A DNA stretch of 64,000 nt, taken from contig JANATG010000015.1 of the NCBI GenBank assembly GCA_029449235.1, forward strand, positions 310,001 to 374,000, in the 5' to 3' direction. This document shows, one piece after another, positions 21,878 to 33,092 of this stretch. Positions within the stretch are counted from its first letter, which is position 1. The number at the start of each line of letters is the position of its first letter. The notes beneath the pieces were generated by a model, which did not search any database, was not told the origin of the DNA, and saw nothing but the letters and a program-made list of their open reading frames with translations. The position numbers were made by a program, and so were the translations under genes. This DNA comes from Linnemannia schmuckeri (Eukaryota; Mortierellomycota; Mortierellomycetes; Mortierellales; Mortierellaceae).

Positions 21878-24800
21878 ATGTCTGCTCGTGATTCTCTGCT
21901 GACCGTCCTCGCAGAGGCTGCTTCTCAGGACCCAGGCCGCATGCAGAGTGCCGTCACCCAACTCCAGCAATGGGAAGCTACGCCCCAATTCAACGCCACC
22001 CTCCAGGTACAGATAGCAACCTTCACAGTCCTTGGCCGCCCCTTGTGGGTATAGCGTTAGCATGTCGCTATGACCTATAGCAGCGAATGCCAGGCACGGT
22101 CTTCGATATCCCTTTTGCTCACAAGGACCATCAACTAACCTCCACATCCATGATAATTTTCTCATATATATAGGATATCTTCTACGATAAGAGTATTGAT
22201 ACCAACATTCGCTGGCAAGCTATTATCTACCTCAAGAACGGGATCGACAAGTACTGGCGCAAGCTCGCCAAGAAGTACGTCAACAGAAAACCCCAATTAT
22301 TCAATGGAACAACCCAACAGTGCAACGAGGCACTTACATATGACTATCTTCTTCGTTCTATGTTTATAGTGCTATCTCGCCAGAGGAGAAGGCTGCAATC
22401 CGATTGCGCCTTTTGACAGCATTGGATGAGGAGCAGAAGCCAGTAAGGACTCGACTGAACAGGACATACAATTTGTACGGAAAAATGTAAAAGGAGGCAA
22501 CTATCCGATCTGTGTCTAACCTACTCTCATTTTTCTCAATGTTAGCTTGCTACTCAAAATGCGGTTCTGATCTCCAAGATCGCCAGATTCGACTTTCCCA
22601 TGGAATGGTGCGTTTGCTTGAGTATAACACCACTTGCCATTGTGTCAGCGAAGTGCTTCTGCGACTTAAAGTACTGACTTGTTATATTGTCATTTAAATA
22701 ATATAGGCCCGATCTGCTGTCGACGCTTCTGGAGATCGTTCGCTCGTCGACTGCAAGTGAATCGGACCCAAGGGCAAGGCTCGTCCAGCAACGCTCACTC
22801 TACACTCTGCATCTCATCGTCAAAGGATTGATTTCAAAGACGTTGGCTTCAGGAAGGAAACAGTTTCAGCAGGCGGCGCCAGAGCTCTTCACCAACGTCG
22901 TCAACATTTACGTCCGGTATGTCGATGCCTTCTTTGCCACCAACACCACCAACATCGAGAGCCTTTCGGGATGTCTTGAAACCTCTCATATGGCATTGAA
23001 GTGCTTGCGAAGGGTTGTCGTTCACGGATTCCCGGAGTTCTCAACTTCGGAGGGACCAGTCGCGTTCTTCAGGTTGGCACTGGAGCACCTCCAAAAGTTT
23101 ATGGCGTTCAAGGAGTCGATCCCAGAACAGTGTTCGTTCTTGGTGACCGCTGTCGATTCGCACATCAAGCTCATCGGAAAGTTTTTTCTGGATCTCATGG
23201 ACGCTCATCCTCGCCAGTTTATCCTCACCCCTGGCGCTGCTGAAGTTCTTCGCTTCTACTGGGGACTTTTGGCTGGAAATGGAAACGAACATGCCGCCGC
23301 TCCTGCTCAGACCACACTGATTCAGGGCCTGCAGTTGGTCAAGAAGACCCTCAAGGATCCTCAGTTCATCCTCACCGACAGTAAGCTCTGATGGCCATTC
23401 ATACATGGATGAAGTTTTCATTGCGAATGAAAACAACGATAGGCTGACTCTACGTCCATTTTTCTTTCACTCGTCTGTAGAGGATCCCGAGCCGATTGTT
23501 GTTCGCTGCCGCTACATCATTGAAAACGAATTTATGACACCAGAGACAACCAATAAGCTGGCCGAGATTCTTATCACAAAGTACATGCGGTTGACAGAGG
23601 ACGACCTTGAGGAGTGGGATTCGAACCCTGAGGAGTGGGCATTGGAGGACGAGGCTGATTCATGGAAGTACCAGCTTAGGGTAATTCACCTCAGATTTTT
23701 CCCTAAATATGAGTTTGGTCCGCATATATATTTATCCTTTGATGCTGACATCGCTTCCCACTTTTCCCCAATAGCCTTGTGCAGAGAAGGTGTTCATGGA
23801 TCTTTTGTCAAGCCACCGAGCTCAACTTAGCCCCCTCCTTGTCCAGTTGGCCGGATCAACCGCCAGTAAGTTTGGTACTCTCGCTTTTTGACAACAACAC
23901 CGTTATCGAAAACGGACGAGGTAACCTAACCCAATAGGAACTCTTTACTGATAGACATGTCCGACCTGTACTTGAAGGACTCTATCTATTGCGCAATTGG
24001 ATTGGGATCTCATGCTCTGTACGATGCCATTGATTTCGACAGCTGGTTGGGTGGACAGCTCACACAGGAGGTCCAGAACGCAGACCCGAGGTAACTACTG
24101 GGTTCTTTTCTATGCTTAGCTAGTCTCTCGCCTGTGGTTTCTGTACGACATGCATATTGACGTAACATCACTTAACGCTTTGGCAGCTTCCGCTTGATTC
24201 GACGACGCATCGCATGGATGATTGGCAAGTGGGTTAGTGTCAACGTGTCAAAAGCCGCGCGCCCAATTGTATATAATATCATGCTGCATCTTTTGAGGCC
24301 ACAGGAGCATATGGCTGTCCGTCTGGCGGCAGCTCAGAACCTGAAGACCTGTATTGACGACTGGGATTTCGAGGCAGCAACCTTTGCACCATTCCTGGAG
24401 CAGTCTGTCCATGGACTGAAACATCTCATGGGCGAAGTCGAGGAGCCTGAGAGCAGGATGAAGATTCTGAGCTGTATGTCAATGATTGTGGAGCGCATGG
24501 ATGAGCACATTGCACCCTACTCCCAGCAAATCATTGAAATCTTGCCCCCACTCTGGCACGCAGCCACGGATCAAAATCTTCTTCAGTCGGCTATCCTGGT
24601 CATCATGACCAAGCTGATCGAGTCGTTGAAGTCCCACTCCATGGGCCTCCACCACATGGTTATGCCTCTGATCCGCCTCAGTGTTGATCCCACCCAGGAA
24701 GCCCGTGTTTACTTGATGGAGGATGGCTTTGAGCTCTGGCTCGCAACTTTAAAGACTGCTAGCCAGTCTACCGATGAACTCATGTCGCTTGTCCCAGCTG

Positions 24801-25930
24801 CTGTTTCGTTGCTTTCCGAGGGTATGGACCACATGAGAAACATGCTTAAGATTCTTCAGAGCTATCTCATGCTGAACGCTGAGCGCACCTTCCAGGTATG
24901 TTTGAACGACGACTTGTCCCACGAAAGGTATTTATTTACTTGATGATTCTCACCTGCTAATAACATCTATTTTATTGTGGACTCTGATAGGCTGCCGGAC
25001 CTTTGTTGATCAACGGTGTTGCAGGAATCATCAGCGAAGGTCTTCGATCTGAGGCTAGTGTGTCGATCATGCAGTTTATGGACATGGTTGCTCTCACATG
25101 CCCTATCCGTATCACCGGGGACCTCTATATCTCTTCTGGATTGTTGAACAAGGTTTTAAGCATCATCATGGCCAAAAAGGTAACAGCATTATCAATATTC
25201 AAAATTCATAACACATACATAATATTTCATTTTGTATCAAGCTACAGGCTTCTAACCGTTACTGTTTACCTCATCCTTTAGGAATCGAATGTGGTGTTGA
25301 CCCAGTACTTGTGCTTCTTGGCACGACTGGCCGTTGAGGATTCAGCGTATCTGTCTAATGCTGTCAACAGCGTTGGTCAACAGTTTGGTCAATCTGGTCT
25401 TCTCCCTATGCTTATTGACCTGTGGATGGAAAAGGTAAGGAGTGAAGAACAAGCTTTGGTATGGTGTAGATTTTTGTTTACGTTGAAGCATTATTAATCG
25501 TAATGCATATCTTTCTACCAAATAGTTTGACAATGTTTCCCACCCTAAGCATCGGAAACTTCACGCTATGGGATTGACAGCAATGATGCGGACAACGAAT
25601 GCGACTGTGCTTGAATATCTCCCTCGACTTGTTTGCATCTGGGGCGATGTCCTGAACGAGGTCAATGAGAATGGCACTGGAGACTCGCTTGTCTACTGGC
25701 GCGAGACACAGGATGACGAGGATGATAGCTCCGAGGAGACAGCAGAGGTGATCCGCAGACGTGATCTTTTGAAGCGCGATCCTGTTCACACTACCAACTT
25801 GGCTCAGTATGTGAAAGCATCGATTGGCGAGTGTGAGCGATTGAACGGCGGTGCTGAAGCTTTCCAGCAACAGTGGCTCTCGAAGGTAGATCCTTTGATG
25901 TTGTCGACCTTGACACCTCTTTTGGGATAA
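21878..25930 (+). CDS. KAP120: Importin-11 / Kap120-type karyopherin beta
   Basis: Nuclear transport receptor of the importin-beta superfamily; the human member is IPO11 and the yeast member is Kap120. Multi-exon with short introns. The N-terminus MSARDSLLTVLAEAASQDPG, then QLQQWEATPQF, DTNIRWQAIIYLKNGIDKYW, SPEEKAAIRLRLL and LATQNAVLISKIARFDFPMEW follows the IPO11 N-terminus block by block, including the importin-N RWxAxxYxKxGIDxYW signature. Later exons carry HEAT-type helices (RRRIAWMIGKWVSVNVSKAA, MAVRLAAAQNLKTCIDDWDF). An acidic loop near the end (DDEDDSSEETAE) is seen before the final helices. The stop at 25928-25930 is followed by AATAAA at 25955. Cargo cannot be inferred from sequence. 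Exact exon borders between 23,800 and 25,500 are approximate. Confidence 0.92.
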
Positions 25931-26322
25931 AGTATCATGTCTTCATTGGCGCAAAATAAAAACCACAGTAATAGTAGAGATGCGATGTGTGTCACCACCA
26001 GCTGTTAGTGCGATCACGACATCTGAGGACATGGTTGGAGAACAACAAAAAAAACAAAAAAAAACAGAACAAACAGAGAGCACTTTTTTTGTTTGGCGTT
26101 TATGTCTCGATTTTTTTTTCTCCCTTTTTCGACGTCTTTTCTTCTCGCTGTACCCTACTCAACCACCCTTCCCTCAATCTTCTTACTTTTCTTCTCTCCC
26201 ACTTCTTCGTCGCTTCTTTTTCTTTTTCTGTTTCTTTTTTCTTTTTCTTCTTTACCTTCTTCTTTCTTCCCGAACAACCTTCTCATTCACTCACTCCACC
26301 TCCTCGACCAAGATTCATTACC
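25931..26322 (+). promoter_or_regulatory. Spacer: importin-11 3' end and DinB-like gene leader
   Basis: 392 bases. Plus-strand pyrimidine richness from 26100 to 26300 marks the leader of the next gene. Open frames starting at 25987 and 26093 read through this leader and are not taken as coding. Confidence 0.55.
25955..25960 (+). terminator. Polyadenylation signal for importin-11
   Basis: AATAAA 25 bases past the stop codon. Confidence 0.6.
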
Positions 26323-28145
26323 ATGGCAACAACCTCAGCAGTCCACACTCAGGAATCAACACCCGCCGCATCCTCAAACGATGACTCACGGCACATCTAC
26401 ACCGTCGCTGCCAAGTCCCTCCATGACTGCGTCGAACTTCTCCAGTCCCTAAAGTCTGCTATGACTGTTGAAGCACAGGAAGCACAGGAAGCACAGGAGC
26501 AGGAGCAACAACGACTTCAACGACAGACGAACGGTGCTACTACTAATAGCAATGGAAGCCACAAGAACGGCGGTGACAACTCGCCTCCTCCCGGCAAGTC
26601 GATGAGAGACATTCATCATATGAGTCGGTCGGCCTCGCAGGAAGCTGAACAACATCCAGACAGCTCAGCCGCTGTAGGAACTGAAACTGCTTCCTCCAAA
26701 CCGCCTCGTGCTGCGTCTTCTCTTCCTCAGGCGATTACGCCCTGCCCACGGTCAGAGATGTACACCAAACCCTCCGTCCTCGCATGCCAGGGGACCATCG
26801 GAAAGCATGTCCGCCATCTCCACGACCATTACCGTCTCCTCCTCGCTACTTTTCCACCTACCCAGGTATGAAACCACCCTTACTGCTTAATCTGCCTTGT
26901 CACCCCCACTTTTTTCAAAAGAAGCCCTTTTTTTCAAGATGGACCGTGCATGAGGTGCTGGTTTCAGTGCACATGATCTGTCGGTATTTTTTTTGATCTT
27001 GTGTGATCTCTCCGAGGGTCTAGACGGCACCCAATCGGGGGTACCAAGAAGAGATTGCCTACAGACGGTAGCCCGGGCGAAATATCCTACAGGGAAGTCG
27101 AATACAGTTCAGTCAAAGCAGTCAGAGAGTCCGTTTACCTGGACACAAGAACAACAACAACAACCACATCATCAAGCTGAATAACCATTGGGAGAGAAGG
27201 GCTCAATTATAGATCTGATCGTGAAAAAAGACAGTACTAACTAGGTTCTTCTTTGGTATGGCATCATCCCTATAGGGTCTATCTCAAGAGCACCAATGGT
27301 CAGTAGATTATGACAAGCGATCGCGTGAGGTAAGAAAGGAAAAAAAACAAGGGACACTATCCACCGCTCATCACGGTTGCACAGCGCTTGTGGGGGGAGA
27401 GCAAGAATTGAATATAAACACGTAATTGACGTCGCCCTTTTTTTCATCGTTTTTGTTCTCACGCCCCCTTTCCTCCAACCATTCTCCCTCCCCCCCTTTC
27501 TTTTTTCTCTTCCGGCTACTCTTCAGGTTCCAATGGAGTCGGACATTGACTATGCGATTGAGGAACTAGAACGTATCCAGTTCAGGCTGGAGAGGCATGT
27601 AGCGACAACGAATCTGGATTCATCCCACAGACAACAAAATGGCGCAGCGACAACAACAACCACTACCTCAGACCAGGATATTCCCATGCCTAATGATCTC
27701 CTACAACCTGTGACGTTACTGGCAACGATCGATCCCACCAAAGAGCCCGTCAGCTTCCAGTCGACCTTTGGACGAGAGCTCTGGTTCTGCAGTCTACATG
27801 CCGTACGTATCCATCATGCTGTCTCTTCCCATTTTGTATGTAATGGTGATGCGACAAAGCATCACTATGGCTTGTTCTCTCCTACTGCGAAAAATACCAA
27901 CTCAATAACATCTATCTTCTTTCTCTCCCTTGTTGTCTTTGTCTTCGTTCTTCCCGGCGCTATCTTGGACCCTGCATGACGTCTAATGACACCATCGTGG
28001 ACAATGACACTAACAAAAAAAACAAACTAAACAGGTTCACCACTTTGCGATGATTAAGGTCATCTGCGCCGAGTTCGGTATGCCCTTGACAGAAGGCTTT
28101 GGCGTAGCTCCTTCGACCCTCAAGAGTAGATTGTCTCAGCAGTAA
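26323..28145 (+). CDS. DinB-like fold protein
   Basis: Three exons (26323-26865, 27527-27802, 28035-28145) close at 309 residues. The first 130 residues are largely low complexity, with an AQEAQEAQEQEQQ run. The structured part has IGKHVRHLHDHYRLLL, then ESDIDYAIEELERIQFRLER, RELWFCSLHAVHHFAMIKVI and CAEFGMPLTEGFGVAPSTLK. This His-spaced four-helix pattern (HxxHxxDHY early, HAVHH late) is that of the DinB/YfiT-like metal-binding superfamily; fungal and bacterial members end in FGVAPSTLxxR. The histidines could bind a divalent metal. The reaction is unknown. Start chosen at 26323 (ccATGGCA) over the read-through ATG at 25987. Intron 1 is unusually long (661 bases). Confidence 0.85.
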
Positions 28146-28179
28146 CCCTTTCGTTCTTGCAAGAAACCCGCATCTCCTA

Positions 28180-28185
28180 AATAAA
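28180..28185 (+). terminator. Polyadenylation signal for the DinB-like gene
   Basis: AATAAA 35 bases past the stop codon and seven bases before the 41-base genomic A run. Confidence 0.5.
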
Positions 28186-28191
28186 AATAGG

Positions 28192-28232
<41 letters not shown>
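28192..28232 (+). repeat. Poly(A) tract, 41 bases
   Basis: Longest homopolymer in the window, in the gap between the DinB-like and permease stops, followed by a second A run at 28261-28278. Confidence 0.95.
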
Positions 28233-28235
<3 letters not shown>

Positions 28236-28336
28236 GATATTATTTTGTGAGCCAAAAAATAAAAAAAAAAAAAAAAAATGCGAAGGCGAGGACTATGTAC
28301 TAGAATATGAATGTGTAAGTCTGTAAGGTGCAATGA

Positions 28337-29947
28337 TTAGGCCTTGGTGGGGTGCTTCTCGTCAGCGAAAGCGACGTCGCTGTCAGCAGTCTCGAGGTCG
28401 GCAGCAGTAGGGGCACTTGGGGCACCAAAGTTGGAAAGATCGTAACCCTTGGACTCGAGGAACCGTCTAAAGTCCTCGTCCTCCTCGTGGAGGTTCCTCT
28501 TGGAGTAGTCAGGGATCAAGCACCAGGTGAAGATAGAACCCAAGAGAGCCAATCCAGAGGCGAGGATAAAGACACGGGCCTGACCCTTGTCGGCATCTCC
28601 TCCTCCCAACGCAGCGACAGCAGGCTTGAAGGCAGTAGTGCCGACAAAAGCGCCAAACTTGCCGATAGCAGCCGACCAACCGTAGGCAGTACCACGGATT
28701 GCGGTGGGGTATATCTCGGCCGAGACTAGACCCAACATGTCACCGGGACCAAACTCTCCAAAGGCCATGAAGACTCCGTAGACGACGACAAAGAGGGGGA
28801 ACTTGTTGAGCAGGTCCTTATAGAAGACGCCCATCAAGATTCCGAGAATACCCTGCATGAAGAATCCCAATGTCATTGTCCTCTTTCGTCCAAGCTTGTC
28901 CGAGGCCAGAGCCCCCGAGATGGATCCGGGGAGGTAGAAAAAGTTGAGCAACAGCATCCATTGGGCAGTATGGACAAAGGAAGGGTTCTCGCCACCGGAC
29001 TGGTCGATGATGGTTCCAGCAAAGATGCCAAAGGGGTATGAAATAAAGTTGTAAAAGAACCAAGATCCCGCAGTACCGAGGAGGTACTTCCAGTAGCGCT
29101 GCAAGATAAGACCATAGGGGACCTTCTTCTTGATGGCGTTCTTCTGGAAGATGTCTGAGTTATCCATCTTGAAACGGAAATACATGACCGACAGCGGGGG
29201 GAGGACACCAAACGCAAACGAGGTCCTCCAAATGACTTCATAGCTGCAACCGGCCAAAGCTAGGATCAGAGGCACCAGAGCTGAGAGGACAAATCCGGAA
29301 TCGATGACAAAGTTGGTGACAAAAACAAACAACATCCCACGCCGACCGGGCATGACCACATCTGCAGCCTCAGAGGCAGAAGCCGAAGAACAAGGGTACT
29401 CGCCTCCAACACCAACACCTAAGATTCCACGGTAGATCGTCAACGCCCAGAAGAGTCCCTCGACCGATCCACCGGCACCGTATGCACCTGCACAGAGGGC
29501 GGCTCCGAGAATAACGAGTAGAGTAGTCAACATCAGACCGACTTTGCGACCGACACGATCACAGATGAATCCAAACCCAATCTGACCAAGGATACAACCG
29601 ACAAAGAGCGAGTTTCCGATACGGGTCGACATTTCTGGAGTAAACTGGTCGCCGTAGATCTTGTTGAAGCAGACATTGATCAGCGACAGAACTCCAATCT
29701 GATATCCATCCGAGAGCAATGCAAATCCTAATATCCATACATCGTGCAATTATTGTAGTTAGTGGAATGAGAGGTCAAATGGGCAATGAGAAACACAGGA
29801 AGACGAGTAAGAGGCAAAGTGGTTGGACTTACCAGAGAAAATGACGGTGAAGATAGCAGAGAGTCTGGATTTTTCCTTTTTAGCGGCTTGTTTCTGATCG
29901 CCCTCAGGGCTGATGACATGTTGATCGGTGTGTACCTCGTGCTTCAT
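28337..29947 (-). CDS. Git1-like glycerophosphodiester permease (MFS), copy 1
   Basis: Major-facilitator transporter of the phosphate:H+ symporter group, closest by eye to yeast Git1, which imports glycerophosphoinositol and glycerophosphocholine. Two exons (29833-29947, 28337-29727) close at 501 residues. Matching blocks: FALLSDGYQIGVLSLIN, STRIGNSLFVGCILGQ, DRVGRKVGL, YRGILGVGVGGEYPCSS, NIxYF-like KKVPYGLILQRYWKYLLG, GTAGSWFFYNFISYPFGIF, GPGDMLGLVSAEIYPTAIRG and AIGKFGAFVG. About 12 membrane segments are expected. Both ends are cytoplasmic and charged. The in-phase join FTVIFS-G-FALLSD fixes the start at 29947; the ATG at 29749 is intronic. It is tandem with copy 2. Substrate is inferred from the family; phosphate itself is the alternative. 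Confidence 0.92.
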
Positions 29948-31050
29948 ATGTACAGGCAGTGGTACGATGTAAAGAAAGAGGAGGAAGGGAAGTGAAGGAA
30001 AGGAGTGAACAGGAATGAGGGCGGGAGGAAGGGCGGGAGGAAGGACGGAAGGAAGAAGACAGAGAAGAGAAGGAGAGTGAGAGACAAGGAGGAGGAGAGG
30101 AGTAAATGTCGAGGAGGAGGAAAGAGGGGAGGAAGATAAAGAGGTGGCGGTGGTGGCGGGGTGAAGAAGAAGAAAGGAAGAAAAAAGTATCAACCTGGCC
30201 CTGATTTTTAAGGCACAGACAAGGAAGGAATGTGAGCCACAAGTTTGGGGGAACCAGGGTAGGATTATGGCAAGGGCACCATGGCTATGATGTAAAAAAT
30301 AATCCTTTGTCCGCCCTGTGAAGACAAATGCTATTTACGCCCACATGAAACTCCAGTCGACACTCACAGCTGGAGCATCCATACTCCTCCATCAACTGTG
30401 GGAAACAAAGAAATCCCAACTTGGTACTCAGACAGCAGCCCTGGTAGCAGTACAAGGGTCGGGTGCAGGAAAGAGAGAGGAGAAGCAAAGGAGTGGCCAC
30501 TCTCTGGATCATCACTGGCTGTGTCTCATCCACACTACTGACGGATGGGGACCTGATACAAAAAAAAAAAGAAAAAAAATAACAGGGCGGACTTATCTTT
30601 GTGTTGTTTTCCTCATCTTCTATTCTTCTTTGCTTTGGCGCCCTGCTTGGGATGAACTACCGTATGTGTATGTCTACTTGCATATTATTTGTCTGCCCTT
30701 TCGCCTGGATGGAATGCATGAGAGCCAAGTTTCTTGAACATGTGCCTCTCTCTTTACGTCAATTGGAAGCGTATTCACATCTCTTAGGGCGAAATAGGGC
30801 GTTTCGTTCCCAAAAAGAGGCGTGTAGCAACAACTTTGTTCAGTCTCCCGAGACTAATAACAACATATGATGACTAGAACGTTCACAATCACTTTTTTTT
30901 TTTTTTTATATACACAAATGTGGGTAAGTTCAAAGAGCAAGTGCTTTTGCATTTTAAGGTTCGGTGGTATGTTTGAAGGTGAGTTGTTGTATGTATGTAC
31001 ATGAATATGGTTATGCAAGTAAATATTAGTTAGCGCCATGGGGGTCTATC
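29948..31050. other. Spacer between the two Git1-like permeases, 1.1 kb
   Basis: Holds the promoter and purine-rich leader of copy 1 (29970-30180, with GGGCGGGAGGAA-type repeats) and the 3' end of copy 2. Short open frames near 30300-30870 have no recognisable motif. A 17-base T run lies at 30891-30907. Confidence 0.6.
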
Positions 31051-33092
31051 TTAAAAGCGGGTGGTATCAACATCTGCCTCGACTTCCTGCTTCTCAGCTC
31101 CACCAATGGCGGCGACGACACCTTGCTCCTGCAAGGACTTCTGACTAGCAGTGATCGATGCATCGCCGAGGTACGAGACATCATATCCATTACCCTCGAG
31201 GTACTTCTTGAACTCCTCGTCCTCGTAGCTCAGATCCTGTTTGGTGTAGTCTGGAATGAGCAACCAGGCAAAGATGGCTCCGACCAGCGACAGTCCTGAT
31301 CCTAGGATGAAAACGCGACTCTGACCCAAGATCACATCGCCATGTCCCAGGGAAGCAATCGCGGGCTTGAAGGCGGATGTCCCACAGATGGCGCCGAGTT
31401 TCCCAATAGCGGCCGACCAGCCGTAGGCAGTACCACGGACCGCAGTAGGATAAATCTCTGCGGAAGTCAGAATAACTATATCACCGGGTCCGTACTCTCC
31501 AAGGCCGAGGAAGACGCCGTATAGGATCACAAACAGCGGGAAGATACCCGTGAGATCCCTATAAAAGATGCCCATCAAGATACCAAGGACACCCTGAAGG
31601 AAGAATCCCAAAGTAATAGTCTTCTTGCGTCCAATCCGATCGGCCGAGAAGGCTCCTGCAATACATCCGGGCAAGTAGAAAAAGTTAAGGAGACACATCC
31701 ATTCGGCGGTTTGGACAAAGGTGCCATTGGTGCCGGTGGCGGTATCGAGAATAGTTCCGGAAAAGATGCCGAAAGGGTAGGCGATAAAGTCATAGATGAA
31801 CCATGATCCTGCGGTCCCGAGGAGGTACTTCCAGTAGCGGCGGATGATTAGGAGGTATGGCACGTTTCTCTTCAGATTGTTGCGCTGGAAAATCTCCGAG
31901 TTGGTCATCTTCAGACGGAAGTAAAGTACCGACAGAGCTAAGTCATCGTCCCATTGATGGTTGGATGGGGTAGGAGGTACAAAAGAGGGGAGGGTGAAGG
32001 GGCGGAGAAGAATAAAGAAGGGGGTAAAGGAATGAGCGTGAATGATGGATGAGATGAGTTGAATGCGAAGAAAGGTTGTAGAGGTTGAGTAAAAAGGAGA
32101 TTCAAGGGACTAGAGACAAATAAACAATAGACTCAAGTCTTCGGCTTAGTCTGTGATCCCATCTCATGCCGAAAAAAAAGTACAGGGAATAATGATACTT
32201 ACGAGGGAGAACACCAAATCCAAACGACACCCTCCAGATGACCTCGTAACTGCATCCTGCAGCAGCGAGGATCAAGGGGACAATGGCCGCAACAACAAAC
32301 CCAAAATCGATCATGGTGTTTGTAGCAAGAGAAACCAACATCCCCCGGCGGCCCTGAATCACACTATCGGCTGACTCGGATGCGTTTGTTGACGAGCAAG
32401 GGTACTCACCCCCAACACCGACTCCCAAGATCCCGCGGTAAATCGTCAGTGCCCAGAAGAGTCCTTCAGTCGATCCTCCGGCACCATAAGCACCCGCACA
32501 GAGAGCAGCTCCGATAATGACCAGGAATGTGGTGGCCAGCAATCCGACCTTGCGTCCCACTCTGTCACAAAAGAATCCGAACCCAATCTATAATGGATGT
32601 AGCCATAGCACAAAAAAACAATGTCAAAAAAAAACGATTAATGATGTGATTCGTTACGGTTATATGCCAGCTTTATTCTGTTTAAGGAATGAAGTACCTG
32701 TCCAAGGACGATGCCGACAAAGAGAGCGTTTCCAAGACGAGTCGACATTTCAGAGGTGTAGTTATCGCCGTAGATCTTTGCAAAGCAGACATTGATCAAC
32801 GACAGGACGCCGACCTGGTAACCATCCGACATTAGCGCAAAGCCTAATACACAGTAAATATGTTCACGAGGCACACAAATGATATTGTAAAGGAAAGTTT
32901 CAACATGTCGCCTTGAATAAAAAAATTCGTAGCGCTGCTGTTCAATTGAACAGCAAAGAAGCACAAGTTACCAGAAAAGATGATGGTGAATAGAGGCGAC
33001 AGTCTGACCCTCTCGCGCTCACGTTCAATCTCGTCTTCAGAGATCTGAACAACATTCAGGGAAGGCGCCTTATTGTCCTTTGGGCGCGACAT
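31051..33092 (-). CDS. Git1-like glycerophosphodiester permease (MFS), copy 2
   Basis: Tandem paralogue of the neighbouring permease. Four exons (32972-33092, 32698-32843, 32203-32587, 31051-31937) close at 512 residues. The same blocks occur: FALMSDGYQVGVLSLINVCF, DRVGRKVGLLATTF, YRGILGVGVGGEYPCSS, PYLLIIRRYWKYLLGTAGSW, YDFIAYPFGIF, GPGDIVILTSAEIYPTAVRG and AIGKLGAICG. The first intron sits at the same codon (IFS-G-FAL) as in copy 1; the other two introns are absent from copy 1. The N-terminus differs (MSRPKDNKAPSLNVVQISED, then an Arg/Glu run). A separate promoter and divergent termini suggest different regulation or substrate preference, which is inference. Confidence 0.92.

Noticed and set aside
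23605..23640. A perfect tRNA-like B box (GGTTCGAATCCC) on the minus strand
   Set aside because: It lies within a conserved importin-11 coding exon (EEWDSNPEEW), and no cloverleaf arms were seen around it.
25987..26322. N-terminal extension of the DinB-like protein by 112 residues
   Set aside because: It is translated pyrimidine-rich leader (Phe/Ser/Leu runs). The ATG at 26323 has a better context and starts ordinary protein sequence.
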